NCBI GenBank assembly: GCA_027355725.1
Contig: DAIEHI010000190.1
Coordinates: 1-64,000, forward strand
From: Acidimicrobiaceae bacterium
GTDB taxonomy: Bacteria; Actinomycetota; Acidimicrobiia; Acidimicrobiales; RAAP-2
Direction: 5' to 3'
Length of the DNA stretch: 64,000 nucleotides
A program made the translations under genes and the position numbers. Below are positions 1 to 13,482 of the stretch, one piece after another. The stretch's first letter is position 1, and every line of letters starts with the position of its first letter. The notes below the pieces were generated by a model. It had not been told where the DNA came from. It did not search any database and worked only from the letters and a program-made list of their open reading frames with translations.

Positions 1-129
1 GGGCACGTCGACGCGGTCCAAGTGCTTGATGTCGTCGACGGCTTCGAGATTCACCTCGAACCCGTTGAACGCGTTGGCCACAACACGATTGACGTGACTT
101 ATGAACCCGAGGAAGACACAACGCTGCCG
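1..129 (+). CDS. 3' end of an unidentified gene (partial)
   Basis: An open frame runs from the first base of the window to a TAG stop at 127-129 and encodes about 42 residues, acidic near the end (EPEEDTTLP). It shows no motif I recognise. In mycobacteria the gene upstream of nadK is tlyA, but this tail does not resemble the usual TlyA ending, so I do not assign it. It is followed by about 100 bases without a convincing gene before nadK. Confidence 0.5.
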
Positions 130-230
130 TAGGGCTCTCTCCGCAGTGCCCACGGTTCCATCAGCGCTCTCTCGTCGAACACACCAGAACTGCGACCATT
201 GTCACTACCATGGTCCTCACGAGGTCACAC

Positions 231-1032
231 GTGTCACACTTATTGTTCACTGCATTCAGCAATCGTCTCGACGCGTTGGAAGTCGCGCGTCAAGCGGTCG
301 ACGGCCTGAAGGCGGAGGGCCTCTCATCAGAGGTTCATCTTCTCAACGGCGATGAAGAACCCGATCTCGATGAGAACACCCTGGTCATCAGTCTCGGCGG
401 CGACGGAACCTTCCTCCAATCGGCTCGTCTCGCCCACGCTCATGGAGCACGGGTACTTGCAGTGAATCTCGGACGTCTGGGTTTTCTCTTGAACGTGCCG
501 TCGAACGAGATCGTCGAGAGTGTCAACGATGCGCTCGAACATAACCAGGTGGTGGAACGACTAGCGCTGAGTATCTCCTTTGACGGCAGTTCAGAGCAGG
601 AATTCGCTCTCAATGAGGTGGTTGTCGAACGCGCACACGCTGGCCATATGGTGAGAGTTAAGACCTACGTTGCCGACGACGAATTCCTCACCTACTCAGC
701 CGACGGCGTCATGGTCGCCACGCCAACTGGGAGTACCGGTTACAACTTCTCTGCGGGTGGGCCGGTGCTTGACACAACCCTCCAGGCCATGGTGATCACA
801 CCAATAGCGCCCCACTTCACGATCGACCGGTCAATCGTCGTTGACGGCGACAAGGTCGTGCGCCTTGTCGCCGACAATAAGCCGGCGATCATTGTCGCAG
901 ACGGCCACACCATCGGTGCGCTCACCCCGGGTCAAGAGATCGTGGTGAGAAGAAGCGCACGGCCGGTTCGAGTCGTGGCGACTCGGAGTTTCGACCTCGG
1001 CTTTCGCCTTCGCGAGAGTCTCCGAGAAGGTC

Positions 1033-1040
<8 letters not shown>
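231..1040 (+). CDS. nadK: NAD kinase
   Basis: ATP/polyphosphate-dependent phosphorylation of NAD to NADP in the cytosol. The 269-residue product has the family signature LGGDGTFL with the catalytic aspartate at about residue 58, then the conserved LNE (NAD-binding) and the DGVMVATPTGSTGYNFSAGG stretch typical of the C-terminal domain. I chose GTG 231 because GAGG lies at 221-224, six bases upstream, and the first beta strand (HLLFTAFSNR) begins directly after it; an in-frame ATG at 210 has no ribosome site. The end overlaps recN by eight bases, the same order as in M. tuberculosis (Rv1695-Rv1696), so the two are probably co-transcribed. Confidence 0.93.
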
Positions 1041-4881
<3,841 letters not shown>

Positions 4882-5785
4882 GGGTGCGCTCGCTGAGTAC
4901 TTACAGTGGCTCATTGTAGAAAAGGGCCGCAGCCCCGCAACCATTGAGGCGTACAGTCGCGATATCCGTGCGTTGTGCGATTGGATGGCACGAGAGCACT
5001 TGGAACTCGCCACAATCAACGAACGTGACTTCGAGCGCTACATTGGCCTCTTGCGCTCGAGCGAACGCGCCGAGAGTTCGGTGTCGAGGGCCATCTCTTC
5101 GCTGCGAGGTTGGTTCAGTTTCCTCGTCGAGGACTCAATTCTTCCTTCGGATCCGTCAGCCCGCTTGAAGAGCGCACGGCGCCCACGCAGTCTGCCAAAG
5201 CCTCTCGACGAAGCTTTGGTCTTTCGAATTCTCGACTCCACTGCTGAGACGTCACCTTCGGGTCTTCGCGATCGAGCTCTTCTAGAGTTGCTCTACGGCA
5301 CCGGCGTACGGGTCTCTGAGGCAATTGGCATTGGCCTTGAGAACCTCGACTTCGACGAAGAGCTCATCCTCGTTACCGGCAAGGGCTCAAAGCAGCGTCT
5401 CGTTCCCATCGGCGGCTCACTTCGCGAAGCCCTTCAGAGATATCTGGGACCCGGCGGACGTCCAGAATTCGCCAACGCACGTCGAACATCCTCCCTCTTC
5501 TTGAACGCGCGTGGTGGCCCACTCTCTCGCCAGGGGGTCGATCTCATAGTCAATAAACGCGCCCTTCTCGCAGGCGTTGACCGCGAGACGGTGAGCGCCC
5601 ACGTCTTTCGCCACAGTTGCGCTACACACATGCTGGCCCACGGGGCTGATATCCGAGTCGTACAGGAACTACTGGGGCACGCGTCGATCGCCACAACTCA
5701 GCTCTACACGGCGGTATCGGTCAGTTCGCTCAAGCGTGAGTACCTCAACGCTCATCCCAGGGCGCACGGCTAGCGTACGTAGAAC

Positions 5786-6403
5786 GTGAATTATTTCTAT
5801 TACTTTCTCGCGATCATTCCTTCGATTGTCCTTCACGAGGTGAGTCACGGCTACGTGGCCTACGTCTTTGGCGATCCGACCGCGAAGGAGAACCACCGAT
5901 TGACGCTCAATCCACTGCGTCACATCGATCCCTTCGGGACAGTGCTCCTGCCTGGACTGCTCCTGGTCTCAGGACTGCCACCCATTGGTTACGCCAAACC
6001 GGTGCCAGTGAACATCTCTCGTTTACGCAACCCGCGAAGTCAGTCGCTCTATGTCTCACTCGCCGGGCCGGCAACCAATATCGTTCTCTCAGGTGTGGCG
6101 GTACTCGTCACCGAATACGCCCTTCACGTCGCGCGCAGTCAGGCATTGATCAATTTCGGGGTGGACCTGGGCATCATCAATCTCTTCCTCGCGGTCTTTA
6201 ACCTGATCCCAATCCCGCCACTCGACGGATCGGCGATCATCGAACGGTTCATACCGCGTCGCAAAATGAACTCGTACTATCAGTTCCGAGCCAAGGCCCT
6301 GCCGATCGTGATGGTCCTCTTCATCGCGAACGCCCTCGTGTTCCACGTTGGCTATAACGCGCTCACCGGCCTCCAGAACTGGTGGCTAAGCCTCATCCAC
6401 TAG
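5786..6403 (+). CDS. site-2 protease family zinc metalloprotease (M50)
   Basis: Integral membrane metalloprotease of the short YwhC/Rip-like type. HEVSH at residues 17-21 in the first membrane helix is the HExxH zinc site, and NLIPIPPLDGSAI holds the conserved third-ligand aspartate (LDG). Several hydrophobic helices fill the 205 residues. There is no PDZ domain, unlike RseP/Rip1, so a role in regulated proteolysis is not implied. GTG 5786 follows xerD by twelve bases. Its stop shares CTAG with the convergent trpS stop. Confidence 0.85.
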   Translation: MNYFYYFLAIIPSIVLHEVSHGYVAYVFGDPTAKENHRLTLNPLRHIDPFGTVLLPGLLLVSGLPPIGYAKPVPVNISRLRNPRSQSLYVSLAGPATNIVLSGVAVLVTEYALHVARSQALINFGVDLGIINLFLAVFNLIPIPPLDGSAIIERFIPRRKMNSYYQFRAKALPIVMVLFIANALVFHVGYNALTGLQNWWLSLIH

Positions 6404-7368
6404 AGCAGGCCCATAGCGTTCGCAGCCCGCTGATAGACCGGCCCCGCCACATCTGCTGCCCGACGAGCGCCGTCAGCGATGACCGAGCGGAGGGCTGCGA
6501 CATCGGGACGCAACTCGCGGTACCTCTTCGCAATCGGTGTGAGCTCTTCGATCACCGCAGTCGCCACGTCGCTCTTGAGATCGCCGTAACGCGAGTAGCG
6601 AGATGCGATGACGCTGGGGGACTCTCCAGTGACGTTGGAGAATATCTCGAGAAGATTTGAAAGACCAGGCTTGTTCTCGGGGTCGTAGCGCACCTCGTTC
6701 TCGGTGTCAGTGACGGCCTTCTTGATCTTTTTCTCGATGTCGCTCGGGTCATCGAGCAAGAGGATGGAGCCGAGGGGACTCGAGATTGACTTGGACATCT
6801 TGCGCGTGGGCTCTTGGAGATCCATCACCCGCGCCGCCGCCGCAGGCTGAACCCCGACCGGCACAGTCAGGGTATCCCCGTAGCGAGCGTTGAAGCGCTC
6901 TGCAACGTTGCGGGCGAGTTCGAGGTGTTGACGCTGGTCATCGCCCACCGGCACCTCGACAGCGTCGTAGAGCAAGATATCGGCCGCCATGAGCACCGGG
7001 TAGGTCAGGAGTCCCACACGGTAGCCCTCTTTGCGACTCGCCTTCTCCTTGAATTGGGTCATGCGACTCAATTCTCCATAGGACGCCACGCATTCAAGGA
7101 GCCAACTCATTTGGGCGTGGTAGGCGACGTGACTCTGGACGAACACCGCTGAGATCTCAGGATCGATGCCGCACGCCAAGAGTGTGGTCGCGCAGTCAAG
7201 GGTCTGTTCACGTAGTACCTCGGGCGCAATTTCGAGGGTCAAGGCGTGCAAGTCGACGACACAGTAGAAGGCTTCGGGGTTTTGGACGTTCACCCACTGC
7301 TTGATGGCACCAAGGTAGTTACCTAGGTGCATGTCGCCCGAAGGTTGGATGCCTGAGAGGATGCGCAT
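6400..7368 (-). CDS. trpS: tryptophanyl-tRNA synthetase
   Basis: Charges tRNA-Trp. A class I synthetase beginning ILSGIQPSGDMHLGNYLGA, which contains the HIGH-equivalent, with KMSKS at about residues 188-192 preceded by the family's EPTRK. 322 residues is normal for bacterial TrpRS. The start is fixed by a TACCAT box six bases upstream, so the message should be leaderless. That excludes a tryptophan T-box or any 5' UTR control. It converges with the site-2 protease gene (four-base overlap) and diverges from scpA. Confidence 0.96.
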   Translation of the reverse strand: MRILSGIQPSGDMHLGNYLGAIKQWVNVQNPEAFYCVVDLHALTLEIAPEVLREQTLDCATTLLACGIDPEISAVFVQSHVAYHAQMSWLLECVASYGELSRMTQFKEKASRKEGYRVGLLTYPVLMAADILLYDAVEVPVGDDQRQHLELARNVAERFNARYGDTLTVPVGVQPAAAARVMDLQEPTRKMSKSISSPLGSILLLDDPSDIEKKIKKAVTDTENEVRYDPENKPGLSNLLEIFSNVTGESPSVIASRYSRYGDLKSDVATAVIEELTPIAKRYRELRPDVAALRSVIADGARRAADVAGPVYQRAANAMGLL

Positions 7369-7374
7369 CTATCC

Positions 7375-7380
7375 ATGGTA
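7375..7380 (-). promoter_or_regulatory. -10 box of leaderless trpS promoter
   Basis: On the minus strand TACCAT, then six bases, then the trpS ATG. The predicted transcript starts at or next to the start codon. Confidence 0.6.
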
Positions 7381-7409
7381 GGGGAGAGGGAAGCGGCGAG
7401 AACGCCAAG

Positions 7410-7415
7410 TAGACT
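7410..7415 (+). promoter_or_regulatory. -10 box of leaderless scpA promoter
   Basis: TAGACT followed by six bases and the scpA GTG. It lies back to back with the trpS promoter within 53 bases. Confidence 0.6.
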
Positions 7416-7421
7416 GATGAC

Positions 7422-8198
7422 GTGACCTACGTCGTGACGACGCCGTCCTTCAGCGGCCCAATGGAAGTGCTGCTCCAGCTCATCAGTGCTCACGATCTCG
7501 ACGTACTCGACATCCCACTCGCGCCAATCGTCGATGGATTTGTGGCGACCCTTCGCGATGAGTCGCTCGCCGTCGACGTCGAGCAACTCTCAGAATTCCT
7601 CCTGATCGCGGCGATACTGCTCGAGATGAAGAGCCAACGCCTGTTACCAGGGCGCGACAGCACTGAGCCCGATGAGGAGTTCATAGGTTGGGAGGAGCGC
7701 GACGTTCTGCTCGCTCGACTCCTCGAACTGCGAACCTACGCAGGGTTGTCGGATGCATTCGTATCGCTCTTTGAGCGAGCCAGTCGAGCGTTTCCTCGCC
7801 TTCGCGGCATCGACGACGGATTCGTGGTGCGCCCACCCGACCTCCTCGCCGGGGTCACGACCGCTCAGCTGGCCGCGGCGTATCTACGCGGCATCGAGGA
7901 GAAGCCTGTTCCGGTTGTACGTCTGAACCACGTCACGGTCGACGCTGTCACGGTCGCTGAGACCGTGGTCGCGCTCTCACAGCGCCTGCCCATGATGGGC
8001 CGACTGTCGTTTCGAAGCCTGACCGAAGGTCTCGGTAGCCGCATCGAGGTCATTGTCCACTTCCTCGCGCTGCTTGAACTCTGCAAACTCGGACACATTG
8101 AACTCGGTCAGGGCGCCACATTCGGTGACGTTGAGATCGAATGGCTCGACGTCTCACTCGGACTCGATCTTGGAAAGGTTGACAGCTATGAGGGATGA
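7422..8198 (+). CDS. scpA: segregation and condensation protein A
   Basis: Kleisin subunit of the Smc-ScpAB condensin. It opens with the family pattern (FSGPMEVLLQLISAHDLDVLDIPLAPIVDGF), has a helical middle (LLIAAILLEMKSQRLLP) and a winged-helix-like C-terminus (LGSRIEVIVHFLALLELCKLG). 258 residues is usual. The GTG start is set by the leaderless promoter. scpB starts 11 bases before its stop. The parA-like gene that precedes scpA in M. tuberculosis is absent here. Confidence 0.93.
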   Translation: MTYVVTTPSFSGPMEVLLQLISAHDLDVLDIPLAPIVDGFVATLRDESLAVDVEQLSEFLLIAAILLEMKSQRLLPGRDSTEPDEEFIGWEERDVLLARLLELRTYAGLSDAFVSLFERASRAFPRLRGIDDGFVVRPPDLLAGVTTAQLAAAYLRGIEEKPVPVVRLNHVTVDAVTVAETVVALSQRLPMMGRLSFRSLTEGLGSRIEVIVHFLALLELCKLGHIELGQGATFGDVEIEWLDVSLGLDLGKVDSYEG

Positions 8199-8778
8199 GC
8201 TCTCGCTCGAACAGAAACTCGAAGCAATGTTGACTGTTGCGCTCGAGCCCATCTCCACCGAGGAACTCGCCGACGTGGTGGAAGCCGAAGCAACCACCGT
8301 GCTCTCGACACTGCGCTCACTTCGAAGCGAATACGTGTCCGATCGTCGGGGTTTTCAGATTGTCGAACTCGCGAGTGGTTGGGTGATGCAGTCGTCGCCC
8401 GACGTCGCTGAGTGGGTCACCAAATTCGCCAATCGCGACGTGTCGCACCGGTTGAGTTCCGCGGCGCTCGAGACCCTTGCCATCATTGCCTATCGCCAAC
8501 CAGTGTCTCGGGCCCAGATCACCGCCCTTCGCGGCGTCAACGTCGATGGCGTGGCTCGCCTGCTCGAACAACGTGGCTACATTGAAGAAAAGGGGCGGGC
8601 CGCTGGTCCGGGACAGTCAATCCTCTATGGCACCACCGAGTTGTTCTTGGACCGCCTCGGGCTCGCCTCCATATCGGACCTGCCACCGATCGAGGAGTTC
8701 ATGCCACCGGTCGAGACCGCGCACGAACTCGCTGACGAGATGTTCGCATCATCGGTTGACACGTCAGAGGACTCGTAG
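8188..8778 (+). CDS. scpB: segregation and condensation protein B
   Basis: Winged-helix partner of ScpA in the condensin complex. The 196-residue product shows LEAMLTVALEPISTEELA and the core signature SSAALETLAIIAYRQPVSRAQI...RGVNVDGV, then GPGQSILYGTTELFLDRLGL, all hallmarks of ScpB. I take ATG 8188, eleven bases inside scpA, because the conserved region starts about ten residues later; a longer in-frame extension exists upstream but has no family support. The stop abuts the next start. Confidence 0.92.
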   Translation: MRDELSLEQKLEAMLTVALEPISTEELADVVEAEATTVLSTLRSLRSEYVSDRRGFQIVELASGWVMQSSPDVAEWVTKFANRDVSHRLSSAALETLAIIAYRQPVSRAQITALRGVNVDGVARLLEQRGYIEEKGRAAGPGQSILYGTTELFLDRLGLASISDLPPIEEFMPPVETAHELADEMFASSVDTSEDS

Positions 8779-9516
8779 TTGGACGAGGGCGAACGACTGC
8801 AAAAGACGCTCGCGAGAGCGGGATTCGGGTCGCGGCGATCGTGCGAGATTCTGATTGACGAAGGTCGAGTGACCGTCGATGGGAAAGTGGCGGAACTGGG
8901 TAATCGTGTCCGCCCTGATCAGATCATCTGCGTTGACGGCACCCTTGCGCCCACGGCGCAGAACACGGTGTACTTCCTCTTGAACAAACCAGACGGGGTG
9001 GTGACGACGGCGTCTGACCCCCAGGGTCGCACCACCGTGCTCGACCTCGTTGAGTGCCCGGTACGGATCTTTCCGGTGGGGCGCCTTGACATGAATACTG
9101 AGGGTCTCTTGATCCTCACCAATGACGGTCGTCTCGCCCACCTGCTCACCCACCCGAGTTCGGGAATCGCTAAGGAGTACCTCGCTCGTGTTGAAGGCGA
9201 CCCCTCGCCGGGCGCCATTCGTCGACTTCGTGAAGGGGTCGAACTAGAAGACGGACTAACGAGTCCCGCCCAAGTCAGTCGCGTCAGTGAGGGGTTGCTG
9301 CGCATCGTGATTCACGAGGGACGCAATCGCCAGGTTCGACGGATGTGCTCGGCAGTCGGTCACGATGTGACCAGGCTGGTGCGCACTCGTATTGGACCCA
9401 TCCAAGACGCCACACTCTCACCGGGCTCGGCCCGTCAGCTCTCGCTGAGCGAGGTACGACGCCTGATGGAGGCTGTCGGGATGACCGACGCAATCGCATC
9501 TACGATGCCATCATGA
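8779..9516 (+). CDS. rluB: 23S rRNA pseudouridine synthase, RluB/RsuA family
   Basis: Isomerises a uridine in large-subunit rRNA (by homology the 2605 region). An N-terminal S4 RNA-binding domain (RLQKTLARAGFGSRRSCEILIDEGRVTVDG) is followed by the RsuA-type catalytic domain with GRLDMNTEGLLILTNDG (catalytic Asp 104) and the family ending GRNRQVRRMCSAVGH. The TTG at 8779 directly follows the scpB stop; the S4 domain begins almost at once, so no upstream start is likely. The order scpA-scpB-rluB matches M. tuberculosis. Confidence 0.9.
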   Translation: MDEGERLQKTLARAGFGSRRSCEILIDEGRVTVDGKVAELGNRVRPDQIICVDGTLAPTAQNTVYFLLNKPDGVVTTASDPQGRTTVLDLVECPVRIFPVGRLDMNTEGLLILTNDGRLAHLLTHPSSGIAKEYLARVEGDPSPGAIRRLREGVELEDGLTSPAQVSRVSEGLLRIVIHEGRNRQVRRMCSAVGHDVTRLVRTRIGPIQDATLSPGSARQLSLSEVRRLMEAVGMTDAIASTMPS

Positions 9517-9884
9517 CTTTTCCACTTTTGCGAGGCCTCCGAGGGGCCACCACATGCGATGCGGACACTCCAGAGGACATTCGCATCGCTACCCAGGAAC
9601 TCCTGCTCGCCATGATGGAGCGAAACGAATTGGATCACGATGACGTGGTGAGCGTCATCTTCACAACATCCACCGACCTCACCTCCTCTTTTCCCGCAAC
9701 GGCCGCTCGTGGCGTTGGCTTTGGAGACATCCCACTGCTGTGCGCTAGCGAGATTGCGGTGCCCGGCTCAATGGCCAAATGTGTGCGAATCTTGATGCAC
9801 GTGTACACCACACGCCAACGCACTGAGATGCGTCACGTCTACTTGCGCAATGCGCAGTCGCTTCGCGATGACCTCCCCGAGTAG
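9513..9884 (+). CDS. aroH: chorismate mutase, AroH type
   Basis: Rearranges chorismate to prephenate. The 123-residue product is colinear with the trimeric Bacillus AroH: RGLRGATT at the N-terminus (Arg 10 corresponds to Bacillus Arg 7), the SEI glutamate region, KCVRIL and RHVYLRNAQSLRDDL. The ATG overlaps the rluB stop (ATGA). With the following tyrA and aroA it forms an aromatic amino-acid group. AroH-type mutases are less common in actinobacteria than AroQ types. Confidence 0.92.
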   Translation: MTFPLLRGLRGATTCDADTPEDIRIATQELLLAMMERNELDHDDVVSVIFTTSTDLTSSFPATAARGVGFGDIPLLCASEIAVPGSMAKCVRILMHVYTTRQRTEMRHVYLRNAQSLRDDLPE

Positions 9885-10941
9885 TCGTCACGCCCACGTC
9901 ATAGGCCTTGGGCTCATCGGGGCCTCGTTGGCGCTCGCCCTCAAGCAGGCCGGATGGCGGGTCACGGGCGAGGACGCGAGTGATGAGATCTTCACCACGG
10001 CCCTCAGTCAGGGAGTGATCGATGCTGGCGAAATGAGCCAGTCGCACACACTCGTCATGATCGCCACGCCCGCTGGTTCGGTCTCTGCGACGGCGAATCG
10101 GATTCTCGCCGCCTTCAACCAATCGGCGCTTGTCGTCAGTGACGTGGCCGGGGTCAAGAGCACCATCGTCGCCGAGGTCACCGATCATCGATTCCTCGGT
10201 GGCCATCCCATGGCGGGATCCGAGCTGCGTGGCCTTCGAGGAGCCCGCGAGGACCTCTTCCAGGGCTGTAATTGGGTTCTAACCCCGACTGACGCCACTC
10301 AGCCAGCGCTCTACAGCACCCTTCACGGCATACTTCGCGAGATCGGTGCCAACGTGGTCGCGGTGAGCGCCGAAGATCACGACCGACTCGTCGCGCTCGC
10401 GAGCCACGTGCCCCATCTGCTCGCGGGAGCTCTCATGAATGAGGCCGCTCTCGCCGCCCAGCAAGACGCCGTCCTGCTCCAACTGGCGGCCGGAGGTTTT
10501 CGAGATATGACCCGCATCGCAGCCGGTGACCCCACGATCTGGCCGGACATCCTCTTTGAGAACCGCGACGCAGTCACCGCGACGCTCTCGTCATTAGAAG
10601 ACCGCCTGGCGCAACTTCGAGCGGCACTCATCGACCAGGATCGATCGGTCATCGAAGAGAGCCTGCGAACTGCGTCAGATGCGCGTCGACAGCTCCCTGG
10701 AAGGGCCCTCAGTTCTGAGAATCTGGCGTACCTGAGAGTTGAGATCTCCGACCAGCCCGGATCACTCGCCACCGTTACCCGGGCCGCCTCTGAGCTGCTC
10801 ATCAACATCTACGACATAGAGATCGCCCACGGTATCGAGGGCACTGCGGGAACGTTGCTGCTCACCGTAGACGCCCTTCAGGCGCAAACCTTCAATGACG
10901 CCCTGCGCGAACTCGGCTTCAAGGTCGCGAGCGAGCAATGA
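9868..10941 (+). CDS. tyrA: prephenate dehydrogenase with ACT domain
   Basis: NAD(P)-dependent oxidative decarboxylation of prephenate (or arogenate) toward tyrosine. The Rossmann motif is VIGLGLIGASLALAL, followed by FLGGHPMAGSE and the helical dimer domain. Residues from about 280 form an ACT domain (LRVEISDQPGSLATVTRAASE), which suggests allosteric feedback by an aromatic amino acid. Start is uncertain between ATG 9868 and ATG 9850; both lie inside aroH. The stop overlaps the aroA start. Confidence 0.9.
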   Translation: MTSPSSRHAHVIGLGLIGASLALALKQAGWRVTGEDASDEIFTTALSQGVIDAGEMSQSHTLVMIATPAGSVSATANRILAAFNQSALVVSDVAGVKSTIVAEVTDHRFLGGHPMAGSELRGLRGAREDLFQGCNWVLTPTDATQPALYSTLHGILREIGANVVAVSAEDHDRLVALASHVPHLLAGALMNEAALAAQQDAVLLQLAAGGFRDMTRIAAGDPTIWPDILFENRDAVTATLSSLEDRLAQLRAALIDQDRSVIEESLRTASDARRQLPGRALSSENLAYLRVEISDQPGSLATVTRAASELLINIYDIEIAHGIEGTAGTLLLTVDALQAQTFNDALRELGFKVASEQ

Positions 10942-12221
10942 ACGCACCTCGACGTGTACAGAGCGTGACTTCATTGAGTGGTGCCCTGCGGGTGCCCGGC
11001 GACAAGAGCACTTCACATCGCGCTCTCATGATCAGCGCCCTTGCGAGCGGAACGAGCACCATCGAGGGCCTCTCACCCGGCGAGGATGTGAAGTCCACGA
11101 GTCGAATCATCGAGCAGCTTGGTGCCAAGCGAAGTGATGACCTCGGCGTGATCACGATCATTGGTCCCGACAGTGGACTGCGCGCGAGCGATGCGGAACT
11201 GGACTGCGGTAATTCGGGCACGACCATGCGCCTCCTCTGCGGAGTCGTGAGTGGCATCGAGGGCACGCATCGCCTGATTGGCGATGCTTCGCTCTCCAAG
11301 CGGCCCATGGACCGCGTGGCGGCACCACTCGGACTCATGGGTGCCGTGATCAGTGGTGGGGGACACCGAGTCAATGCACCACTTGAAGTCACTGGCACCT
11401 CCTCGCTTCGCGGCATTGACTACCGGGTTCCCACCCCGAGCGCTCAAGTCAAATCGGCCATACTGCTCGCTGGGCTGCACGCCGCCGGTGACACCACTGT
11501 GCGCGAAGACATCCGTACAAGAACCACCACCGAGGACATGTTGCGCAGCGCTGGCGTTGACGTATCGAGCGTCGACCAAGAACTCGGCCGTGTCGTCTCG
11601 CTCACGCCCCAACGCCCGAAAGCCCACAACTGGCGCGTACCTGGTGATCCATCGCAGGCGGCATTCTTTTGCGTTCTTGGTGCAATTCACGCTAACGCTC
11701 ACATCGAGGTCCTTGATATCGACGTGGCTCCGGAACGAACTGGCTTCATCTCAGTCCTACAGCGCATGGGTGCCCAGGTTGACGCGAGCTCCCGCGAGGG
11801 CCGAGGCATTGTGACGGTGAAGAGCTCGCAGCTCACCTCGACCGAGATCAACTCGCGAGAGATTCCCTCTGTAGACGAAGTGCCCATCCTCGCAGTCGCA
11901 GCGGCCGCCGCGCGTGGCGTAACGGTCTTTCGCGACATGGGAGAACTACGGATCAAAGAGTCAGATCGATTCAAGGGCTCGATGATGCTCGCCAGTCTGG
12001 TCGGGTGTCGGGTATGGAGCGAAGGCGACGACTTCTTCATCGACGGCCTCTCGAGCGCGGAGGCGTTCTCCTATTTCAGTATCGACGCGGGTCTCGATCA
12101 TCGCATCGTGATGTCGGCCGCCGTGGCGGGTCTTGCGGGATCGGGGTGTTCGATCCTTGGCGCAAAGACCGTGGCTTCAAGTTACCCAACGTTCTTTGAA
12201 GACGTCGCGTCACTGTCATGA
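10938..12221 (+). CDS. aroA: 3-phosphoshikimate 1-carboxyvinyltransferase (EPSP synthase)
   Basis: Condenses shikimate-3-phosphate with PEP. 427 residues with LRVPGDKSTSHRALM near the N-terminus, the GNSGTTMRLL signature, RP(M)DR and the C-terminal GELRIKESDR motif. It has ATGA overlaps with tyrA upstream and cmk downstream, so the whole run is probably one transcript. aroA next to cmk is a common bacterial arrangement. Confidence 0.95.
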   Translation: MNAPRRVQSVTSLSGALRVPGDKSTSHRALMISALASGTSTIEGLSPGEDVKSTSRIIEQLGAKRSDDLGVITIIGPDSGLRASDAELDCGNSGTTMRLLCGVVSGIEGTHRLIGDASLSKRPMDRVAAPLGLMGAVISGGGHRVNAPLEVTGTSSLRGIDYRVPTPSAQVKSAILLAGLHAAGDTTVREDIRTRTTTEDMLRSAGVDVSSVDQELGRVVSLTPQRPKAHNWRVPGDPSQAAFFCVLGAIHANAHIEVLDIDVAPERTGFISVLQRMGAQVDASSREGRGIVTVKSSQLTSTEINSREIPSVDEVPILAVAAAAARGVTVFRDMGELRIKESDRFKGSMMLASLVGCRVWSEGDDFFIDGLSSAEAFSYFSIDAGLDHRIVMSAAVAGLAGSGCSILGAKTVASSYPTFFEDVASLS

Positions 12222-12847
12222 GTACCAATATCATCGCCATCGACGGCCCCGCGGGCTCGGGTAAGTCCACGGTTGCGCGTGCACTCGCAGACACCCTCGG
12301 TTGGTCCTTTTTGGACACGGGCGCGATGTATCGAGCGGTGACCTGTGAGGCCATGTACCAAGGCGTCGATATGAAAGATGACGATGCGCTCGGCACACTC
12401 GCGTCACAGGTGCAGATCGTCACGCTTCCGCGTGTCAGTGTGAACGGGCGAGATGTCCAGGACCAACTTCGAAGTGATGAGGTGAACACCGCGGTCTCGC
12501 TCGTCGCGGCGAATCCCAAGGTCCGTGCGGCGATGGTGGATCGCCAACGTGAGTTCGCGGCGATTCAAGAAAGTGGCACAGTCGTTGAGGGCCGAGACAT
12601 CACTACAGTGGTCTTTCCCAATGCGACGCTCAAGGTGTTTCTCACAGCGTCTCTCGAGGAGCGCTCTCGTCGCAGAGACGACGAGAGTGAGCACTCGGTC
12701 GCACGTCGAGACCACGCCGACTACTCGAGACTGGTGTCACCGCTTCGCCAAGCGGACGATGCGCTCATACTAGACACGACAGGTCGTAGCATCGAAGAGG
12801 TCGTGGGGGAGATCATTCAATGCCTGAAGAACATCGATTCGAAATAG
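12218..12847 (+). CDS. cmk: cytidylate kinase
   Basis: Phosphorylates CMP and dCMP. The P-loop DGPAGSGKSTVARALA is followed by the Cmk motif FLDTGAMYRAVT and EGRDITTVVFPNATLKVFLTAS, with the lid region SLEERSRRRDDE. 209 residues is normal. It starts inside the aroA stop and its last 28 bases overlap the plsC start. Confidence 0.95.
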   Translation: MSTNIIAIDGPAGSGKSTVARALADTLGWSFLDTGAMYRAVTCEAMYQGVDMKDDDALGTLASQVQIVTLPRVSVNGRDVQDQLRSDEVNTAVSLVAANPKVRAAMVDRQREFAAIQESGTVVEGRDITTVVFPNATLKVFLTASLEERSRRRDDESEHSVARRDHADYSRLVSPLRQADDALILDTTGRSIEEVVGEIIQCLKNIDSK

Positions 12848-13482
12848 ACCCCGCCAAGACGCCCGTCTACCGAGTGGTCTCGACGTTGCTGCGGGGGTTG
12901 TCGTGGATCTTGTTTCGCCCAACGGTGATCGGCGTTGAGAACATTCCCCTCGAAGGTCCGGTCCTGATCGCGCCAATCCATCGCTCGAACGTCGACTTCG
13001 CGTTCACGCTCTTCATCTCTCCTCGCAAGGTCTTTTTCATGGCCAAGGACTCGATCTTCCGCGTTCCCATTCTTGGCCCACTCGTCAGTCATCTCGGGGC
13101 GTTTCCAGTGAAGCGAGGATCAGCGGACCGAGAATCGATGTCACTGGCCGAAGACGTGCTTCGACAGGGCCACGCCCTCGTCTTATTCCCTGAGGGAACC
13201 CGAAAAGAAGGACTGGGCGTGCACACACTTCATGACGGTGCGATGTTCGTTGCCGCTCGAACGGGCGCACTCGTTGTGCCCGTAGGGATAGGTGGCAGTG
13301 AGAAGGCCATGCCACTCGGTGCCAAGATGCCACGATTCGCCAAGATCCGCATCGTCGTTGGAGCGCCGATCGCGCCAGCGAACTCAGAGGGTCGGATCAC
13401 ACGCTCCAGCGTGAGCGCAAAATCTGAGGAGCTTCGAGCGGAGCTCGAAAAGGTATATCGCCAGAGTATGGGCGTGTCTTAG
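12820..13482 (+). CDS. plsC: 1-acyl-sn-glycerol-3-phosphate acyltransferase (PlsC family)
   Basis: Transfers an acyl group in phospholipid synthesis at the membrane. It shows the Hx4D catalytic motif (HRSNVD), the substrate-binding FPEGTR motif, and the intervening GAFPVKRGS. 220 residues fits. The likely ATG lies 28 bases before the cmk stop. M. tuberculosis lacks this gene between cmk and der. It ends convergently with the glycosyltransferase gene, sharing TTAG. Confidence 0.85.
   Translation: MPEEHRFEIDPAKTPVYRVVSTLLRGLSWILFRPTVIGVENIPLEGPVLIAPIHRSNVDFAFTLFISPRKVFFMAKDSIFRVPILGPLVSHLGAFPVKRGSADRESMSLAEDVLRQGHALVLFPEGTRKEGLGVHTLHDGAMFVAARTGALVVPVGIGGSEKAMPLGAKMPRFAKIRIVVGAPIAPANSEGRITRSSVSAKSEELRAELEKVYRQSMGVS

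Noticed and set aside
101-355. 84-codon open frame overlapping the start of nadK
   Set aside because: Low-complexity Arg/Ser product without motifs, out of frame with NAD kinase, which is well supported.
7369-7421. Possible T-box upstream of trpS
   Set aside because: The gap is 53 bases and is filled by two divergent -10 boxes; there is no antiterminator or T-box sequence.
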